The translations under genes and the position numbers were made by a program. Shown here piece by piece: positions 1 through 8,225 of a DNA stretch of 64,000 nucleotides. The stretch is from an uncultured Caulobacteraceae bacterium (GTDB lineage Bacteria > Pseudomonadota > Alphaproteobacteria > Caulobacterales > Caulobacteraceae): NCBI GenBank assembly GCA_903872075.1, contig CAIQJF010000098.1:1-64000 (forward strand), read 5' to 3'. A model generated the notes under the pieces. It had not been told where the DNA came from and ran no database searches. It was given only the letters and a program-made list of their open reading frames with translations. The first letter of the stretch is position 1. The number at the start of each line of letters is the position of its first letter.

Positions 1-27
1 GGCGTTTGCGCTAGAATCAAATAGTTG

Positions 28-76
28 GCGCACTCGCACGTCGCCAAACCAGTGCCCACTTTGGCGGCGAGTGCGC
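28..76. repeat. Long interrupted inverted repeat at the end of the TetR gene
   Basis: GCGCACTCGC (28-37) pairs with GCGAGTGCGC (67-76), and CGCCAAA (42-48) pairs with TTTGGCG (60-66), leaving a 4-nt bulge and an 11-nt loop. It touches the TAG stop of the minus-strand regulator, so it may act as that gene's transcription terminator, but no clear U tract follows. Confidence 0.55.
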
Positions 77-810
77 TAGGTTTCCAGCTTGGCGTCCTCG
101 ACACCGGCGAGAAGCCGCGCGACCGTCGCCTCCAGAACCTCGCGTGCGCGGCGCGGCGACAGCCGCTGCTCCCGGCGCAGCCGCTCCCAGGCTTCGAAGC
201 TTAGCAATAGATCGAGAGCGTCGAACAGGACGGGGTCCTCGTGCAGGGCCGGCGGCAAGGCCTCGCGCAGCTTGTCGCGCAGGAAGTTGTTCAGCCGCAG
301 GATGTCCTGTTCGAGGAAACGGGACCGGTCCCGGTGCGCCGCCTCCGCCCGCTTGAACGGCGTGATCATCTCGAAGATGTCGGCGCGGCGCGCGATCAGC
401 TCGCCAACGCGATCCCGCCAGGCGGCGTGCTTGAAGGTGAAGGCGACCCCGTCGCGGAGGCGCCGCTCGATCACCAGGGACATCTCGCGATAGAGGCTGT
501 CCATGTCCTTGAAGTGCCGGAACACGGTGCGAAGGCCGACATTGGCCCGCTCGGCGACGAGTTCCGCGCTCACCGTCGTCTGGCCGGAGAGAGTGAGTTC
601 GAGCATCGCCGCGATGATGCGCGCGCGACTGTCGAGCGTGCGCTGCCGCCGGCCGTCGATCGGCGCCTTTTCTGTCGTCTGGCTCGGGGCTTGCGCCAAT
701 CTCGTCTCCAGCGATGGATGAGACCTATCGATAGCCGAAGGCGGCGGCGGCGCGCAAACCCGCTCTGGCGCCGCGGCGCGGCGGCGATATATTGTCTTCA
801 ATACTGCCAA
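76..810 (-). CDS. TetR/AcrR family transcriptional regulator
   Basis: The product has a TetR-type helix-turn-helix at about residues 57-105 (SAELVAERANVGLRTVFRHF) followed by an all-helical ligand domain. It is divergent from a glutathione S-transferase-like gene, and the two promoters share one short gap, so the usual inference is that it represses that neighbour. The longest frame starts with TTG at 810 and adds about 55 poorly conserved, Pro/Arg-rich residues before the HTH. A later TTG start (around the RLAQ segment) is possible, so the N-terminus is uncertain. The ligand is unknown. Confidence 0.8.
   Translation of the reverse strand: MAVLKTIYRRRAAAPERVCAPPPPSAIDRSHPSLETRLAQAPSQTTEKAPIDGRRQRTLDSRARIIAAMLELTLSGQTTVSAELVAERANVGLRTVFRHFKDMDSLYREMSLVIERRLRDGVAFTFKHAAWRDRVGELIARRADIFEMITPFKRAEAAHRDRSRFLEQDILRLNNFLRDKLREALPPALHEDPVLFDALDLLLSFEAWERLRREQRLSPRRAREVLEATVARLLAGVEDAKLET
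790..803. promoter_or_regulatory. Candidate TetR operator
   Basis: TATTG-TCTT-CAATA is a perfect 5-bp inverted repeat with a 4-nt spacer. It lies between the divergent TetR gene and the GST gene and overlaps the far upstream start of the regulator. Assignment as an operator is inferred from position and symmetry only. Confidence 0.45.
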
Positions 811-833
811 TTGATGATGCCGGGAGGACAGCC

Positions 834-1859
834 ATGACCACGGACCCCATCGCCCTGAGCGGCGCGCCAGGATCGCCCTACACCCGCAAGATGGTCAGTG
901 TGCTGCGCTACCGCCGTCTGCCCTATCGCCTCCTGCCCAGCGAGGGCCCGGCGCTGGCCGGACTGCCAGCGCCCAAGGTCCGGCTGCTGCCGACCTTTTA
1001 CCTGCCCGGCCCCGATGGCGCCCTCGAAGCCGTGACCGATTCCACACCGATCATCCGCCGGCTTGAGGCCGAGCATGCCGGTCGCAGCGTCATCCCGACC
1101 GACCCCGCCCTCGCCTTTCTGGACGAACTCATCGAGGACTATGCCGACGAGTGGCTGACCAAGGCCATGTTTCACTATCGCTGGGCTTATGAGGCCGACA
1201 TCCATCAGGCTGGCCGCCAATTGCCGCTGTGGCGCAATCTCTCGCAGTCGGACGAGACACTGGCCAAGACCAGCGCCTTCATCAGCGACCGCCAGATCAA
1301 CCGCCTCTACGTTGTGGGCTCGAACGCCGTCACCGGACCTGTCATCGAGGCCAGCTACCGCCGGTTCCTCGAACTGTTCGAGGCCCATCTGCAGACCCAG
1401 CCCTACCTGCTGGGCGCCCGGCCGGCGGCCTGCGATTTCGCCGTCTACGGCCAACTCACTCAACTGGCGCATTTCGATCCGACGCCGATGGCCCTGACCC
1501 TGGCGATCGCGCCGCGCGTGTTTGCCTGGGTCGACCTCATGGAAGACCGGACCGGCGTCGAGCCGCAGGACGGCGACTGGATGGATTCGTCGACCATTCC
1601 CGCCACCCTGCACGCCCTGCTCTGCGAGATCGGCCGGGTCTACCCGCCGGTGATGCTGGCCAACGCCAAGGCCCTGATGTCCGGCGCGGAGTCCGTGGAA
1701 ACCACCGTGGACGGCCAGCCCTGGACCCAGCCGCCCTTCCCCTATCAGGCCAAGTGCCTACGCTGGCTGCGGGACTCGCGGGCCGCCCTGTCGCCCGCGC
1801 CCCAGGCCGCCGTTGACGCCGCCCTGGCCGGAACGGGCTGCGAGGCGCTGTTCGCCTGA
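834..1859 (+). CDS. Glutathione S-transferase family protein
   Basis: 341 residues. The N-terminal part is thioredoxin-like (GSPYTRKMVSVLRYRRLPY) and has a DSTPII segment in the place of the glutathione-contacting E/D-S motif. A longer-than-usual all-helical C-terminal domain follows, so the protein exceeds the typical 200-230 residue GST. I chose ATG 834 because GGAGG lies at 824-828; the longer frame from 792 has no ribosome site. It is divergent from a TetR regulator, which suggests induction by a small molecule. The substrate cannot be told. Confidence 0.8.
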   Translation: MTTDPIALSGAPGSPYTRKMVSVLRYRRLPYRLLPSEGPALAGLPAPKVRLLPTFYLPGPDGALEAVTDSTPIIRRLEAEHAGRSVIPTDPALAFLDELIEDYADEWLTKAMFHYRWAYEADIHQAGRQLPLWRNLSQSDETLAKTSAFISDRQINRLYVVGSNAVTGPVIEASYRRFLELFEAHLQTQPYLLGARPAACDFAVYGQLTQLAHFDPTPMALTLAIAPRVFAWVDLMEDRTGVEPQDGDWMDSSTIPATLHALLCEIGRVYPPVMLANAKALMSGAESVETTVDGQPWTQPPFPYQAKCLRWLRDSRAALSPAPQAAVDAALAGTGCEALFA

Positions 1860-1872
1860 GCCCGTGGCGGGC

Positions 1873-3051
1873 TCAGTCCGATCCGGCCAGCGCGTCGAGC
1901 GTCTGCGCCGCGATCATCGCCTCTTCATCGGTGGGTAGGACGCGCACCGTGACCCGGCTGTGCGGCGCGGAGATCACGGGGCGGTTCGCAAGGTTGGCGT
2001 CCGGATCGATCTTCAGCCCGAGCCAGGCCAGACGTTCGCAAACCTGGGCGCGAATCTCGGGTGCGTTCTCGCCGATGCCGGCCGTGAACACGACTCCATC
2101 AAGTCCGCCGAGGGAACTCACCAGACCGCCCGCTTCGCGCGCGATCCGATAGACGAACAGCTCCACCGCCTCGGCGGCGTGGGGGTCATCGCTGGCCTGC
2201 AGCACCCGCATGTCGCTCGACAGACCCGAAACGCCGAGCAGACCCGACGTCTTGTAGAGGATATCCTCGACGGCCTCGGCCGACAGACCCATCTGGCGCT
2301 GAAGGTGCAGGACGACGCCGGGGTCGAGGGCCCCGCACCGGGTTCCCATCATCAGTCCGTCGAGGGCGGTGAAGCCCATGGTCGTATCGATACTCCGGCC
2401 GCCCTGCATGGCGCAGAGGCTGGCGCCGGCGCCCAGGTGAGCGACGATCACCCGGCCGGCCGCCAGGACCGGATCCAGCTCGGTCAGACGACCGGCGATG
2501 TAGTCGTACGACAGACCGTGAAAGCCATACCGCCTGACGCCCGCGGCCTCATAGACGCGCGGCAGGGCGAAGCGCGTGGCCACCGGCGGCATGGTTGCGT
2601 GAAAGGCGGTGTCGAAACAGGCGACCTGCGGCAGATCGGGCCGCGCCGCGGCGATGGCGCGGATCGGCGCGAGATTGTGCGGCTGATGCAGCGGCGCGAG
2701 CGAACAGAGCCTGTCCAGATCCAGGAGCAATGCGGAGGTGACCTGCTCGGGCCCCACGTGATCCCGGCCGCCGTGAACGACCCGATGACCGACCGCCCAA
2801 AGCCCCGGGCCGGTGGAATCGGCCCAGGCCAGGACGCGGGCCATCACGGCCTCGAAGGCGCCCTCCGCGCCGGTCAAAGCGATCTGCGCGATGGTTCCGC
2901 CAGAGGCGTCCTGAACCGTGAACCGGGGGGAAACTCCCAGTCCATCCGCGTGGGCCTTCATGACCCTGCGGCACAGGCCGTCGTCGACCTCGAACAGGGC
3001 CGCCTTCAGGCTTGAGGAGCCCGCGTTCAGGGTCAGGAGTTTACGGGTCAT
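1873..3051 (-). CDS. ackA: Acetate kinase
   Basis: 392 residues, the normal family length. It converts acetyl phosphate and ADP to acetate and ATP in the cytoplasm. Visible are the N-terminal phosphate-1 motif NAGSSSLK (residues 9-16), the acetokinase signature around MGFTALDGLMMGTRCGALDPG, and the C-terminal FTAGIGENAPEIR adenosine motif. It lies 4 nt after the phosphotransacetylase fusion gene, so the two form an operon that makes ATP from acyl-CoA. A FixK-type box upstream of that operon fits use under low oxygen. Confidence 0.95.
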   Translation of the reverse strand: MTRKLLTLNAGSSSLKAALFEVDDGLCRRVMKAHADGLGVSPRFTVQDASGGTIAQIALTGAEGAFEAVMARVLAWADSTGPGLWAVGHRVVHGGRDHVGPEQVTSALLLDLDRLCSLAPLHQPHNLAPIRAIAAARPDLPQVACFDTAFHATMPPVATRFALPRVYEAAGVRRYGFHGLSYDYIAGRLTELDPVLAAGRVIVAHLGAGASLCAMQGGRSIDTTMGFTALDGLMMGTRCGALDPGVVLHLQRQMGLSAEAVEDILYKTSGLLGVSGLSSDMRVLQASDDPHAAEAVELFVYRIAREAGGLVSSLGGLDGVVFTAGIGENAPEIRAQVCERLAWLGLKIDPDANLANRPVISAPHSRVTVRVLPTDEEAMIAAQTLDALAGSD

Positions 3052-3055
3052 GACG

Positions 3056-4465
3056 TCAGATCAAGGCTCGGGCTGTGTCGCGGGCGATGCGCACCGCCAC
3101 GGCGCAGGAGGCCATGCGGGTGCGTTCGGCGTCCGCCCGGCTGGTGAGGATGATCGGCACGCGCGCCCCGAGCACCACGCCGGCGGCGTCGGCGCCGGCC
3201 ATGAAGGTCAGCTGCTTGGCGAGCATGTTCCCGGCCTCGAGATCAGGCGCCACGAGGATGTCGGCCTGGCCGGCGACGGGCGAGACGATGCCCTTGAGCC
3301 TTGCGGCCTCTGGGCTGACGGCGTTGTCGAAGGCGAGCGGACCGTCCACCAGACCGCCGGTGATCTGGCCCCGGTCGGCCATCTTGCAAAGGGCCGCCGC
3401 GTCGAGGGTCGAGCGCATGTGGGGATTGACCATCTCCACGGCGGACAGAAGCGCCACGCGCGGCGTGGCGATCCCCATGACATGGGCCAGGTCGATGGCG
3501 TTCTGAACGATGTCTCGTTTCTGCTCGAGATCGGGTGCGATGTTCACCGCCGCGTCGGTGAGCAGCAACGGCCGGGGATACGCCGGCACATCCATGAGAT
3601 AGACGTGGCTGAGCCAACGCCCGGTGCGCAGACCGAGTTGTGGTTCCAGCACCGCGTGAAGCAGTTCGTCGGTATGCAGCGAGCCCTTCATCAGCAGCGA
3701 CGCCTCGCCCTGGCGGACCAGGGCGACGGCCGCCGCCGCGCTGGCGGTGCTGTGCGGCGCGTCGACCAGCCGAAGCGCGGAGATATCCAGTCCGGCCTTT
3801 TCCGCCGCGGCTGCGATGCGCAGTCTCGGCCCCACCAGGATCGGCGCGATCAGGCCCGCCCGGGCCGCCTCCACCGCCGCTCCGAGCGAATCGGCGTCGC
3901 AGGGATGGGCGATGGCGGTCGGCAGCGGCGGCTGGCGCGCGGCGTCCTGCAACAGGCTTCGAAAGCGCTCGTGGCGGCTCAGCCGGATTTCCGCGCGTTC
4001 AAGGGCGGGCAGACGGATTTTCTCGTCCGGCGCCGTGACCCGCGCCCGACCCGTGACGACCGTCTCGCCGGCCTGGTTGAGACAGATGCAGTCGAGCAGC
4101 AGTTCCCGCCCTTCCGTGCGCTTCTCAAGCACGGTGACCCGCGCGGTGATCGTGTCGCCGATGGAAATGGGCCGGTGGAAGGTCTGGTCGTGCGCCAGCA
4201 GCGCGCTTCCAGGCCCCGGCAGGCGCCCCGCGACCAGGCTGGAGATCAGGCCCATGGCGAAGAGACCGTCCGCCACCACCCTGGGCGGCACCGCCCCGGT
4301 GTCGAACCGGCCGATCTGGGCCACCTCGCCGGCGGCCACGGCGAACAGGTCGATGTCGGCCTGGGTGACCGTGCGCGAGACGCTGGCCGTCTCGCCGACG
4401 GCAATTTCGTCGAAGGTTCGGTTTTCGATCATGGCGTCGGACGGACGGACACCGGCGGTGGTCAT
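3056..4465 (-). CDS. MaoC-domain / phosphate acetyl- or butyryltransferase fusion
   Basis: About 469 residues. The first part (about 13-150, from MIENRTFDEIAVGE) is a MaoC hot-dog hydratase-like domain. The rest is a PTA/PTB phosphotransacylase domain that exchanges CoA for phosphate on an acyl group. With acetate kinase directly downstream it should complete an acyl-CoA to acid plus ATP pathway. Databases usually call this layout bifunctional enoyl-CoA hydratase/phosphate acetyltransferase; whether the MaoC part is active is not evident. I prefer ATG 4465; the frame extends to 4537 but that extension is Arg-rich and has no ribosome site. Confidence 0.85.
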   Translation of the reverse strand: MTTAGVRPSDAMIENRTFDEIAVGETASVSRTVTQADIDLFAVAAGEVAQIGRFDTGAVPPRVVADGLFAMGLISSLVAGRLPGPGSALLAHDQTFHRPISIGDTITARVTVLEKRTEGRELLLDCICLNQAGETVVTGRARVTAPDEKIRLPALERAEIRLSRHERFRSLLQDAARQPPLPTAIAHPCDADSLGAAVEAARAGLIAPILVGPRLRIAAAAEKAGLDISALRLVDAPHSTASAAAAVALVRQGEASLLMKGSLHTDELLHAVLEPQLGLRTGRWLSHVYLMDVPAYPRPLLLTDAAVNIAPDLEQKRDIVQNAIDLAHVMGIATPRVALLSAVEMVNPHMRSTLDAAALCKMADRGQITGGLVDGPLAFDNAVSPEAARLKGIVSPVAGQADILVAPDLEAGNMLAKQLTFMAGADAAGVVLGARVPIILTSRADAERTRMASCAVAVRIARDTARALI

Positions 4466-4549
4466 GGAGATGTTCCCGGGCCGTCGGCGGCGGCGCCCGC
4501 CGCGGATCACTTGGCAGCGTTCCAATACTCGCCACAAGAGGCGCGAACC

Positions 4550-4563
4550 TTGTTCGACGTCAA
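4550..4563. promoter_or_regulatory. FNR/FixK-type box (8/10) between pta-ackA and fixL
   Basis: TTGTTCGACGTCAA matches TTGAT-N4-ATCAA at 8 of 10 positions. It sits between the divergent phosphotransacetylase and fixL genes, 92 nt and 48 nt from their starts. The weaker match makes it less certain than the other boxes here. Confidence 0.5.
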
Positions 4564-4604
4564 CCGGCCTCGCGCCACAGCCGCCGCATTGACGTCCCCG
4601 CGCA

Positions 4605-6125
4605 ATGGACGTTTACCCGATGGCCATGACAGCCGACCCGACCGTCGACCCGCAGAAACCGGAGTTGACCCGAACCGCCCAGCTTCGGCGCGCCTATGGC
4701 GTCGCCCTGGCCGGCAGTGTCGCCGGCCTCGGCCTGTGCTTCGCCCTGGGTGTGAACCTCGACGACGACGGCGCGTTCCTGCTGTTCGCTCCGACGGTGC
4801 TGGCGGCGGCGGCGATGGGCGGCGCCGGCCCCGGACTTCTGGCGGCCACGGTCGGCGCTGTGGCGGAGCCGATCTGGGCGACATCGCAGGGCCGGCATCT
4901 GCCGGCGATCGGCCTGGGCCTGTTCGTCCTTCTCAGCGCCGCCATGGCCTATCTCGGCGAACGCATGCAGGTCACCCGGGCGCGCAACGCCATTCGGGCC
5001 AGGCGGCTGCGAGAGCGGGAAGCTCATCTGCAGTCGATCCTCGACACGGTGCCTGACGCGATGATCATCACCGACGAAAAAGGGGTGATGCAGTCTCTGA
5101 GTTCAACCGCGGAACGGCTGTTCGGCTGGAGCCAGGCCGAGGCCGTGGGCCAGAACGTCGCGGTCCTGATGCCCGGCCCCTACAAGGACGCCCACGACAC
5201 CTACATGCAGCACTATGTCGACACCGGAGAAAAGCGGATCATCGGGATCGGCCGGGTCGTGGCCGGTCAACGCCGGGATGGCACGACGTTCCCGATGCAC
5301 CTGTCCGTGAGCGAGGCCAACCTCGGATCGCGGCGGTCCTTCACGGGTTTCGTGCGCGACCTGACCGAGCGTGAACAGACCGAGGCCCGCCTGCAGCAGC
5401 TGCAATCCGAACTGGTCCACATCTCCCGCCTGACCGCCATGGGCGAGATGGCCTCGGCCCTGGCCCATGAGCTCAACCAGCCGCTGTCCGCCATCGCCAA
5501 CTATCTGCGCGGCTCCCGGCGCCTGCTTGAAAAGGGCGACCCCGCGGACCGCCCGCGTCTCTCCGAAGCCCTTGGCAAGGCCGCCGACCAGGCCGTCCGC
5601 GCCGGCGAAGTGATCCAACGGCTGCGCCAGTTCGTCGGCCGCGGAGAGACCGAGAAGCGCATCGAACGCCTGCCGGACCTGATCGACGAGGCGAGCCTGC
5701 TGGCCTTGATCGGCGCGCGGGAACTCGGTGTTCGGGTCACCAAAACCTACGACCCGAACTGCGAGATCGCGCTCGTGGATCGCGTCCAGATCCAGCAGGT
5801 GGCGCTGAACCTGCTGCGCAACGCCATCGACGCCATGCGGGACAGCTCGCGGCGTGACCTCTCCGTCACGGTTTCGCCCGCCGCGGATGGCTTCATTGCC
5901 GTCAGGATTTCAGATACTGGATCAGGAATCAGCGACGAAACGTTGGCGAGGCTGTTTGAACCGTTCATGACGACGAAGAAGGAAGGCATGGGCGTGGGCC
6001 TCTCGATCTGCAGGACCATCGTCGAGTCCCATGGCGGCGCGATCTGGGCTGAGAACAATCCTGCCGGCGGCGCGACCTTCACCTTCACCCTGCCGATGGT
6101 CAGCGAGGCGGCCGCCGGTGTCTGA
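4605..6125 (+). CDS. fixL: Oxygen-sensing histidine kinase FixL
   Basis: 506 residues. Hydrophobic segments at about 31-50, 60-83 and 98-118 anchor the N-terminus in the inner membrane. A PAS domain (about 142-255) carries the FixL heme pocket pattern: AHDTY with the likely proximal heme ligand His197, then RIIGIGR and RRDGTTFPMHLSV, which closely follow rhizobial FixL. The HisKA box has phospho-acceptor His288 (ALAHELNQP), followed by N, G1 and G2 boxes of the ATPase domain. Binding of O2 to heme should switch the kinase off. It overlaps fixJ by 8 nt. Starts at 4620 and 4626 are also possible; none has a clear ribosome site. Confidence 0.93.
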   Translation: MDVYPMAMTADPTVDPQKPELTRTAQLRRAYGVALAGSVAGLGLCFALGVNLDDDGAFLLFAPTVLAAAAMGGAGPGLLAATVGAVAEPIWATSQGRHLPAIGLGLFVLLSAAMAYLGERMQVTRARNAIRARRLREREAHLQSILDTVPDAMIITDEKGVMQSLSSTAERLFGWSQAEAVGQNVAVLMPGPYKDAHDTYMQHYVDTGEKRIIGIGRVVAGQRRDGTTFPMHLSVSEANLGSRRSFTGFVRDLTEREQTEARLQQLQSELVHISRLTAMGEMASALAHELNQPLSAIANYLRGSRRLLEKGDPADRPRLSEALGKAADQAVRAGEVIQRLRQFVGRGETEKRIERLPDLIDEASLLALIGARELGVRVTKTYDPNCEIALVDRVQIQQVALNLLRNAIDAMRDSSRRDLSVTVSPAADGFIAVRISDTGSGISDETLARLFEPFMTTKKEGMGVGLSICRTIVESHGGAIWAENNPAGGATFTFTLPMVSEAAAGV

Positions 6126-6723
6126 GTTGAAAGCCCATATCATCGACGACGATGACGCGGCCCGCGACGCTCTGGGCTTCCTGCTGTCGACCGCCGATGT
6201 GGCGTTCGAAAGCTATGCCAGCGCCCTGGCCTTTCTAGACGCCGCCCGGACCGCCAAGGGTTGCGTGGTCACCGATATCCGCATGCCGGACATGGATGGC
6301 CTGCAACTGGTGAAACGTCTGAAGGAAATCGGCGTCACGCTTCCCGTGATCGTCATGACCGGCCACGGCGACGTGCCGCTGGCGGTCGAGGCCATGAAGG
6401 CGGGGGTCATCGATTTCTTCGAAAAGCCTTTCGACGACGAGGCGCTGCTCGGCGCCGTGCGCCGGGCGATGGCGGAGAGCGGTCAGGGCGAGGCCCGGGA
6501 AACCGAGAAGGCCGAGATCGCGGCGCGAATCGCGACCCTTTCGGGGCGGGAACGCGAAGTGCTCGACGGCCTGATCGCCGGCAAGGCCAACAAGGTCATC
6601 GCCTACGACCTTGAGATCAGCCCGCGCACGGTCGAAATCTACCGCGCCAACCTGATGACCAAGATGCACGCCAACAGCCTCTCGGAACTGGTGCGCATGG
6701 CCATGCGAGTCGACGCCGGCTGA
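6118..6723 (+). CDS. fixJ: Response regulator FixJ
   Basis: 201 residues from a GTG at 6118 that overlaps the fixL stop. The receiver domain has the acidic pocket IIDDDD, phospho-acceptor Asp53 (DIRMPDMDG), the MTGHGDV loop and conserved Lys103 (EKPFDD). A LuxR-type HTH follows (about 140-200, LSGREREVLDGLIAGKANKVIA). Phosphorylated by FixL, it should activate fixK about 0.6 kb downstream. The longer frame from 6031 lies inside fixL and is not credible. Confidence 0.95.
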   Translation: MSELKAHIIDDDDAARDALGFLLSTADVAFESYASALAFLDAARTAKGCVVTDIRMPDMDGLQLVKRLKEIGVTLPVIVMTGHGDVPLAVEAMKAGVIDFFEKPFDDEALLGAVRRAMAESGQGEARETEKAEIAARIATLSGREREVLDGLIAGKANKVIAYDLEISPRTVEIYRANLMTKMHANSLSELVRMAMRVDAG

Positions 6724-6744
6724 CACCGCGCGCCAGCGCAAGCC

Positions 6745-7131
6745 TCAATGCCGATTGGCGGCGACGAGCTCGTCAATCCGCCGCCGCAACTCTTCGGTAA
6801 TCAGGGGCTTCTCGACGATTCGGACTCCGAGCGCCTCGGCAGCCCGGCGCGTCCGGTCATCAGGGTTCGTCGTGGTGAGAATCGCCGGCATCCAGTGACC
6901 GCGCTCCCGCAATCGGGAGATCAGGGTCAGGCCGTCCGTGTCGGGCAGTCGCATGTCCACAACCATGCAATCGGCGTCGATCGGGGCGGAAAGCAGGGGC
7001 GCGCCATGGCCATAGGCGTGAACGGCAAAGCCTTCCGCCTCCAGCGCGAACACGAGCGCGCCAAGCAGCGACACATCGTCCTCAACGATGAGGATGGATG
7101 TCCTGCGCGGATGCTGCATCGTCTGGTCCAC
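6745..7131 (-). CDS. Single-domain response regulator (receiver only)
   Basis: 128 residues, all receiver. It has the acidic pair VEDD, acceptor Asp59 (VVDMRLPDTDG), TTT in place of the conserved Thr, and Lys in VEKPL, so it looks able to accept phosphate. There is no output domain. It sits between fixJ (convergent) and fixK (divergent), with a perfect FixK box upstream. A role as a phosphate sink or feedback part of the FixLJ relay is an inference from position; rhizobia and Caulobacter use unrelated small proteins (FixT) for such feedback. Confidence 0.85.
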   Translation of the reverse strand: MDQTMQHPRRTSILIVEDDVSLLGALVFALEAEGFAVHAYGHGAPLLSAPIDADCMVVDMRLPDTDGLTLISRLRERGHWMPAILTTTNPDDRTRRAAEALGVRIVEKPLITEELRRRIDELVAANRH

Positions 7132-7184
7132 GGCTGTCGCGCTCTCCTCCCCCTTCAGGAGGCCCCCTCCGAACAGGTTTCGCC

Positions 7185-7198
7185 TTGATCTTTATCAA
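7185..7198. promoter_or_regulatory. Perfect FNR/FixK box (TTGATCTTTATCAA)
   Basis: All 10 consensus positions match. It lies 54 nt upstream of the receiver-only gene on the minus strand and 130 nt ahead of fixK on the plus strand. It could activate the former and give FixK autoregulation. Confidence 0.85.
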
Positions 7199-7230
7199 CC
7201 GGACCGGGCGCGCGGCCCCCTCCGTACAAC

Positions 7231-7255
7231 CCCTTAGCGGGCGCTCCCTTAGGGA
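7231..7255. promoter_or_regulatory. Repeated CCCTTAG motif upstream of fixK, candidate FixJ region
   Basis: CCCTTAG at 7231-7237 is repeated 15 nt later as CCCTTAGGGA at 7246-7255, ending 72 nt before the fixK start. The ten-base form recurs upstream of the uspA-hemN genes and, with one change, upstream of the porin-cytochrome gene. A FixJ-type activator is a reasonable guess but I did not verify a consensus. Confidence 0.4.
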
Positions 7256-7327
7256 CACGACCCGAATTTCTCGGCCGCAATCGGGCGCCTAGTTTGGCCT
7301 TGTTCCCTCTGGAACGGAGCCAGACAG

Positions 7328-7999
7328 ATGCAGATGCAACCGATCCTCGTCCCCCGGCGCCTCTATCAGGCCCCGCCGCCGCCGATCGCGCGGCAGGTCG
7401 AGACGGACGAGATCCGGCTGATCGGCGTCACAATGCACGTGTCCCGCGACCAGGAAGTGTTCGGCGAGGGAGAGCCGGCCGACCAGGTCTATAAGGTGGT
7501 CCGCGGCGCCGTCCGCGGATTCCGGGTCCTCTCCGACGGGCGCCGTCAGATCTGCGACTTCTACCTGCCGGGCGATGTGTTCGGCATCGAGCCGAGCGAC
7601 GAACATAGAATTACGGCCGAAGCCCTGACCGACACTGTCCTGGTGGTGGCCCGCCGCTCGGCTTTGGGCGACGAAAGTGACGGCGCGGCCAGCCGGCGGC
7701 TTTGGGCCCTGGCAATGAACGAACTGCGCCGCAGCCAGGACCATGCCCTCACCCTCGGCCGGCGGTCGGCCAGCGAGCGGGTGGCGAACTTCCTCGTCGA
7801 CATGGCCGAACGGTTGGGCGGCGGAGAGAATCTGGAACTGCCCATGTCGCGTCAGGACATCGCCGACTACCTCGGCCTGACGATCGAGACGGTCTCCCGC
7901 ACCCTGACCCAGCTTCAGGTGTCGGGCATGATCAAGATGGCAGGCTGCCGCTCGATCCATCTGCGCAAGCCCCGGGCGCTGACCGAACTCTGCGCCTGA
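7328..7999 (+). CDS. fixK: Crp/Fnr family transcriptional regulator FixK
   Basis: 223 residues. A cyclic-nucleotide-binding-like beta-roll domain (about 30-140) is followed by a Crp-type HTH with recognition helix TIETVSRTL (ESR-type contacts expected to read TTGAT-N4-ATCAA). The N-terminus lacks the four-cysteine iron-sulfur cluster of FNR, so the protein should not sense O2 itself; its level would be set by FixLJ. It lies next to fixLJ, and several matching boxes occur in this window. A Cys in AGCRSIH near the C-terminus could allow redox tuning as in some FixK proteins (inference). Confidence 0.93.
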   Translation: MQMQPILVPRRLYQAPPPPIARQVETDEIRLIGVTMHVSRDQEVFGEGEPADQVYKVVRGAVRGFRVLSDGRRQICDFYLPGDVFGIEPSDEHRITAEALTDTVLVVARRSALGDESDGAASRRLWALAMNELRRSQDHALTLGRRSASERVANFLVDMAERLGGGENLELPMSRQDIADYLGLTIETVSRTLTQLQVSGMIKMAGCRSIHLRKPRALTELCA

Positions 8000-8040
8000 C
8001 ACACAGCCTTTTCTTTCACCGCAACTATAGGACCCTTGCC

Positions 8041-8160
8041 GTGACTCTTCCCGCCATGACCGGATCTGAGATGTTCTTTGGAACCCTGGTAATCGCAGGC
8101 TTCGTCGCCTTCATCGTCTCACTCGCAGGCGTGCAGGCCTATATCAATCTGAAGCGCTGA
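8041..8160 (+). CDS. Small single-span membrane protein
   Basis: 39 residues from GTG 8041 (AGGA at 8029-8032 gives good spacing), or 34 from ATG 8056. One hydrophobic helix (FFGTLVIAGFVAFIVSLAGV) ends in the basic tail YINLKR. It follows fixK by 41 nt and is followed by a strong terminator, so it is probably the last gene of the fixK transcript. No family was recognised; small subunits of respiratory complexes look like this, but that is only analogy. Confidence 0.6.
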   Translation: MTLPAMTGSEMFFGTLVIAGFVAFIVSLAGVQAYINLKR

Positions 8161-8198
8161 TCGACGCCCTCAACATCCTGACAAGCTCAGGGAGACAA

Positions 8199-8225
8199 CG
8201 CCCGGCCCTGGCCGGGCGTTTTTGC
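8199..8225 (+). terminator. Rho-independent terminator after fixK and the small membrane gene
   Basis: CGCCCGGCC and GGCCGGGCG form a 9-bp GC stem with a tight loop followed by TTTTT. Confidence 0.85.

Noticed and set aside
2918-5056. 712-codon plus-strand frame antisense to acetate kinase and the phosphotransacetylase fusion
   Set aside because: It is a GC-rich shadow frame: low complexity in His/Arg/Gly, no family features, and opposite two well-recognised genes.
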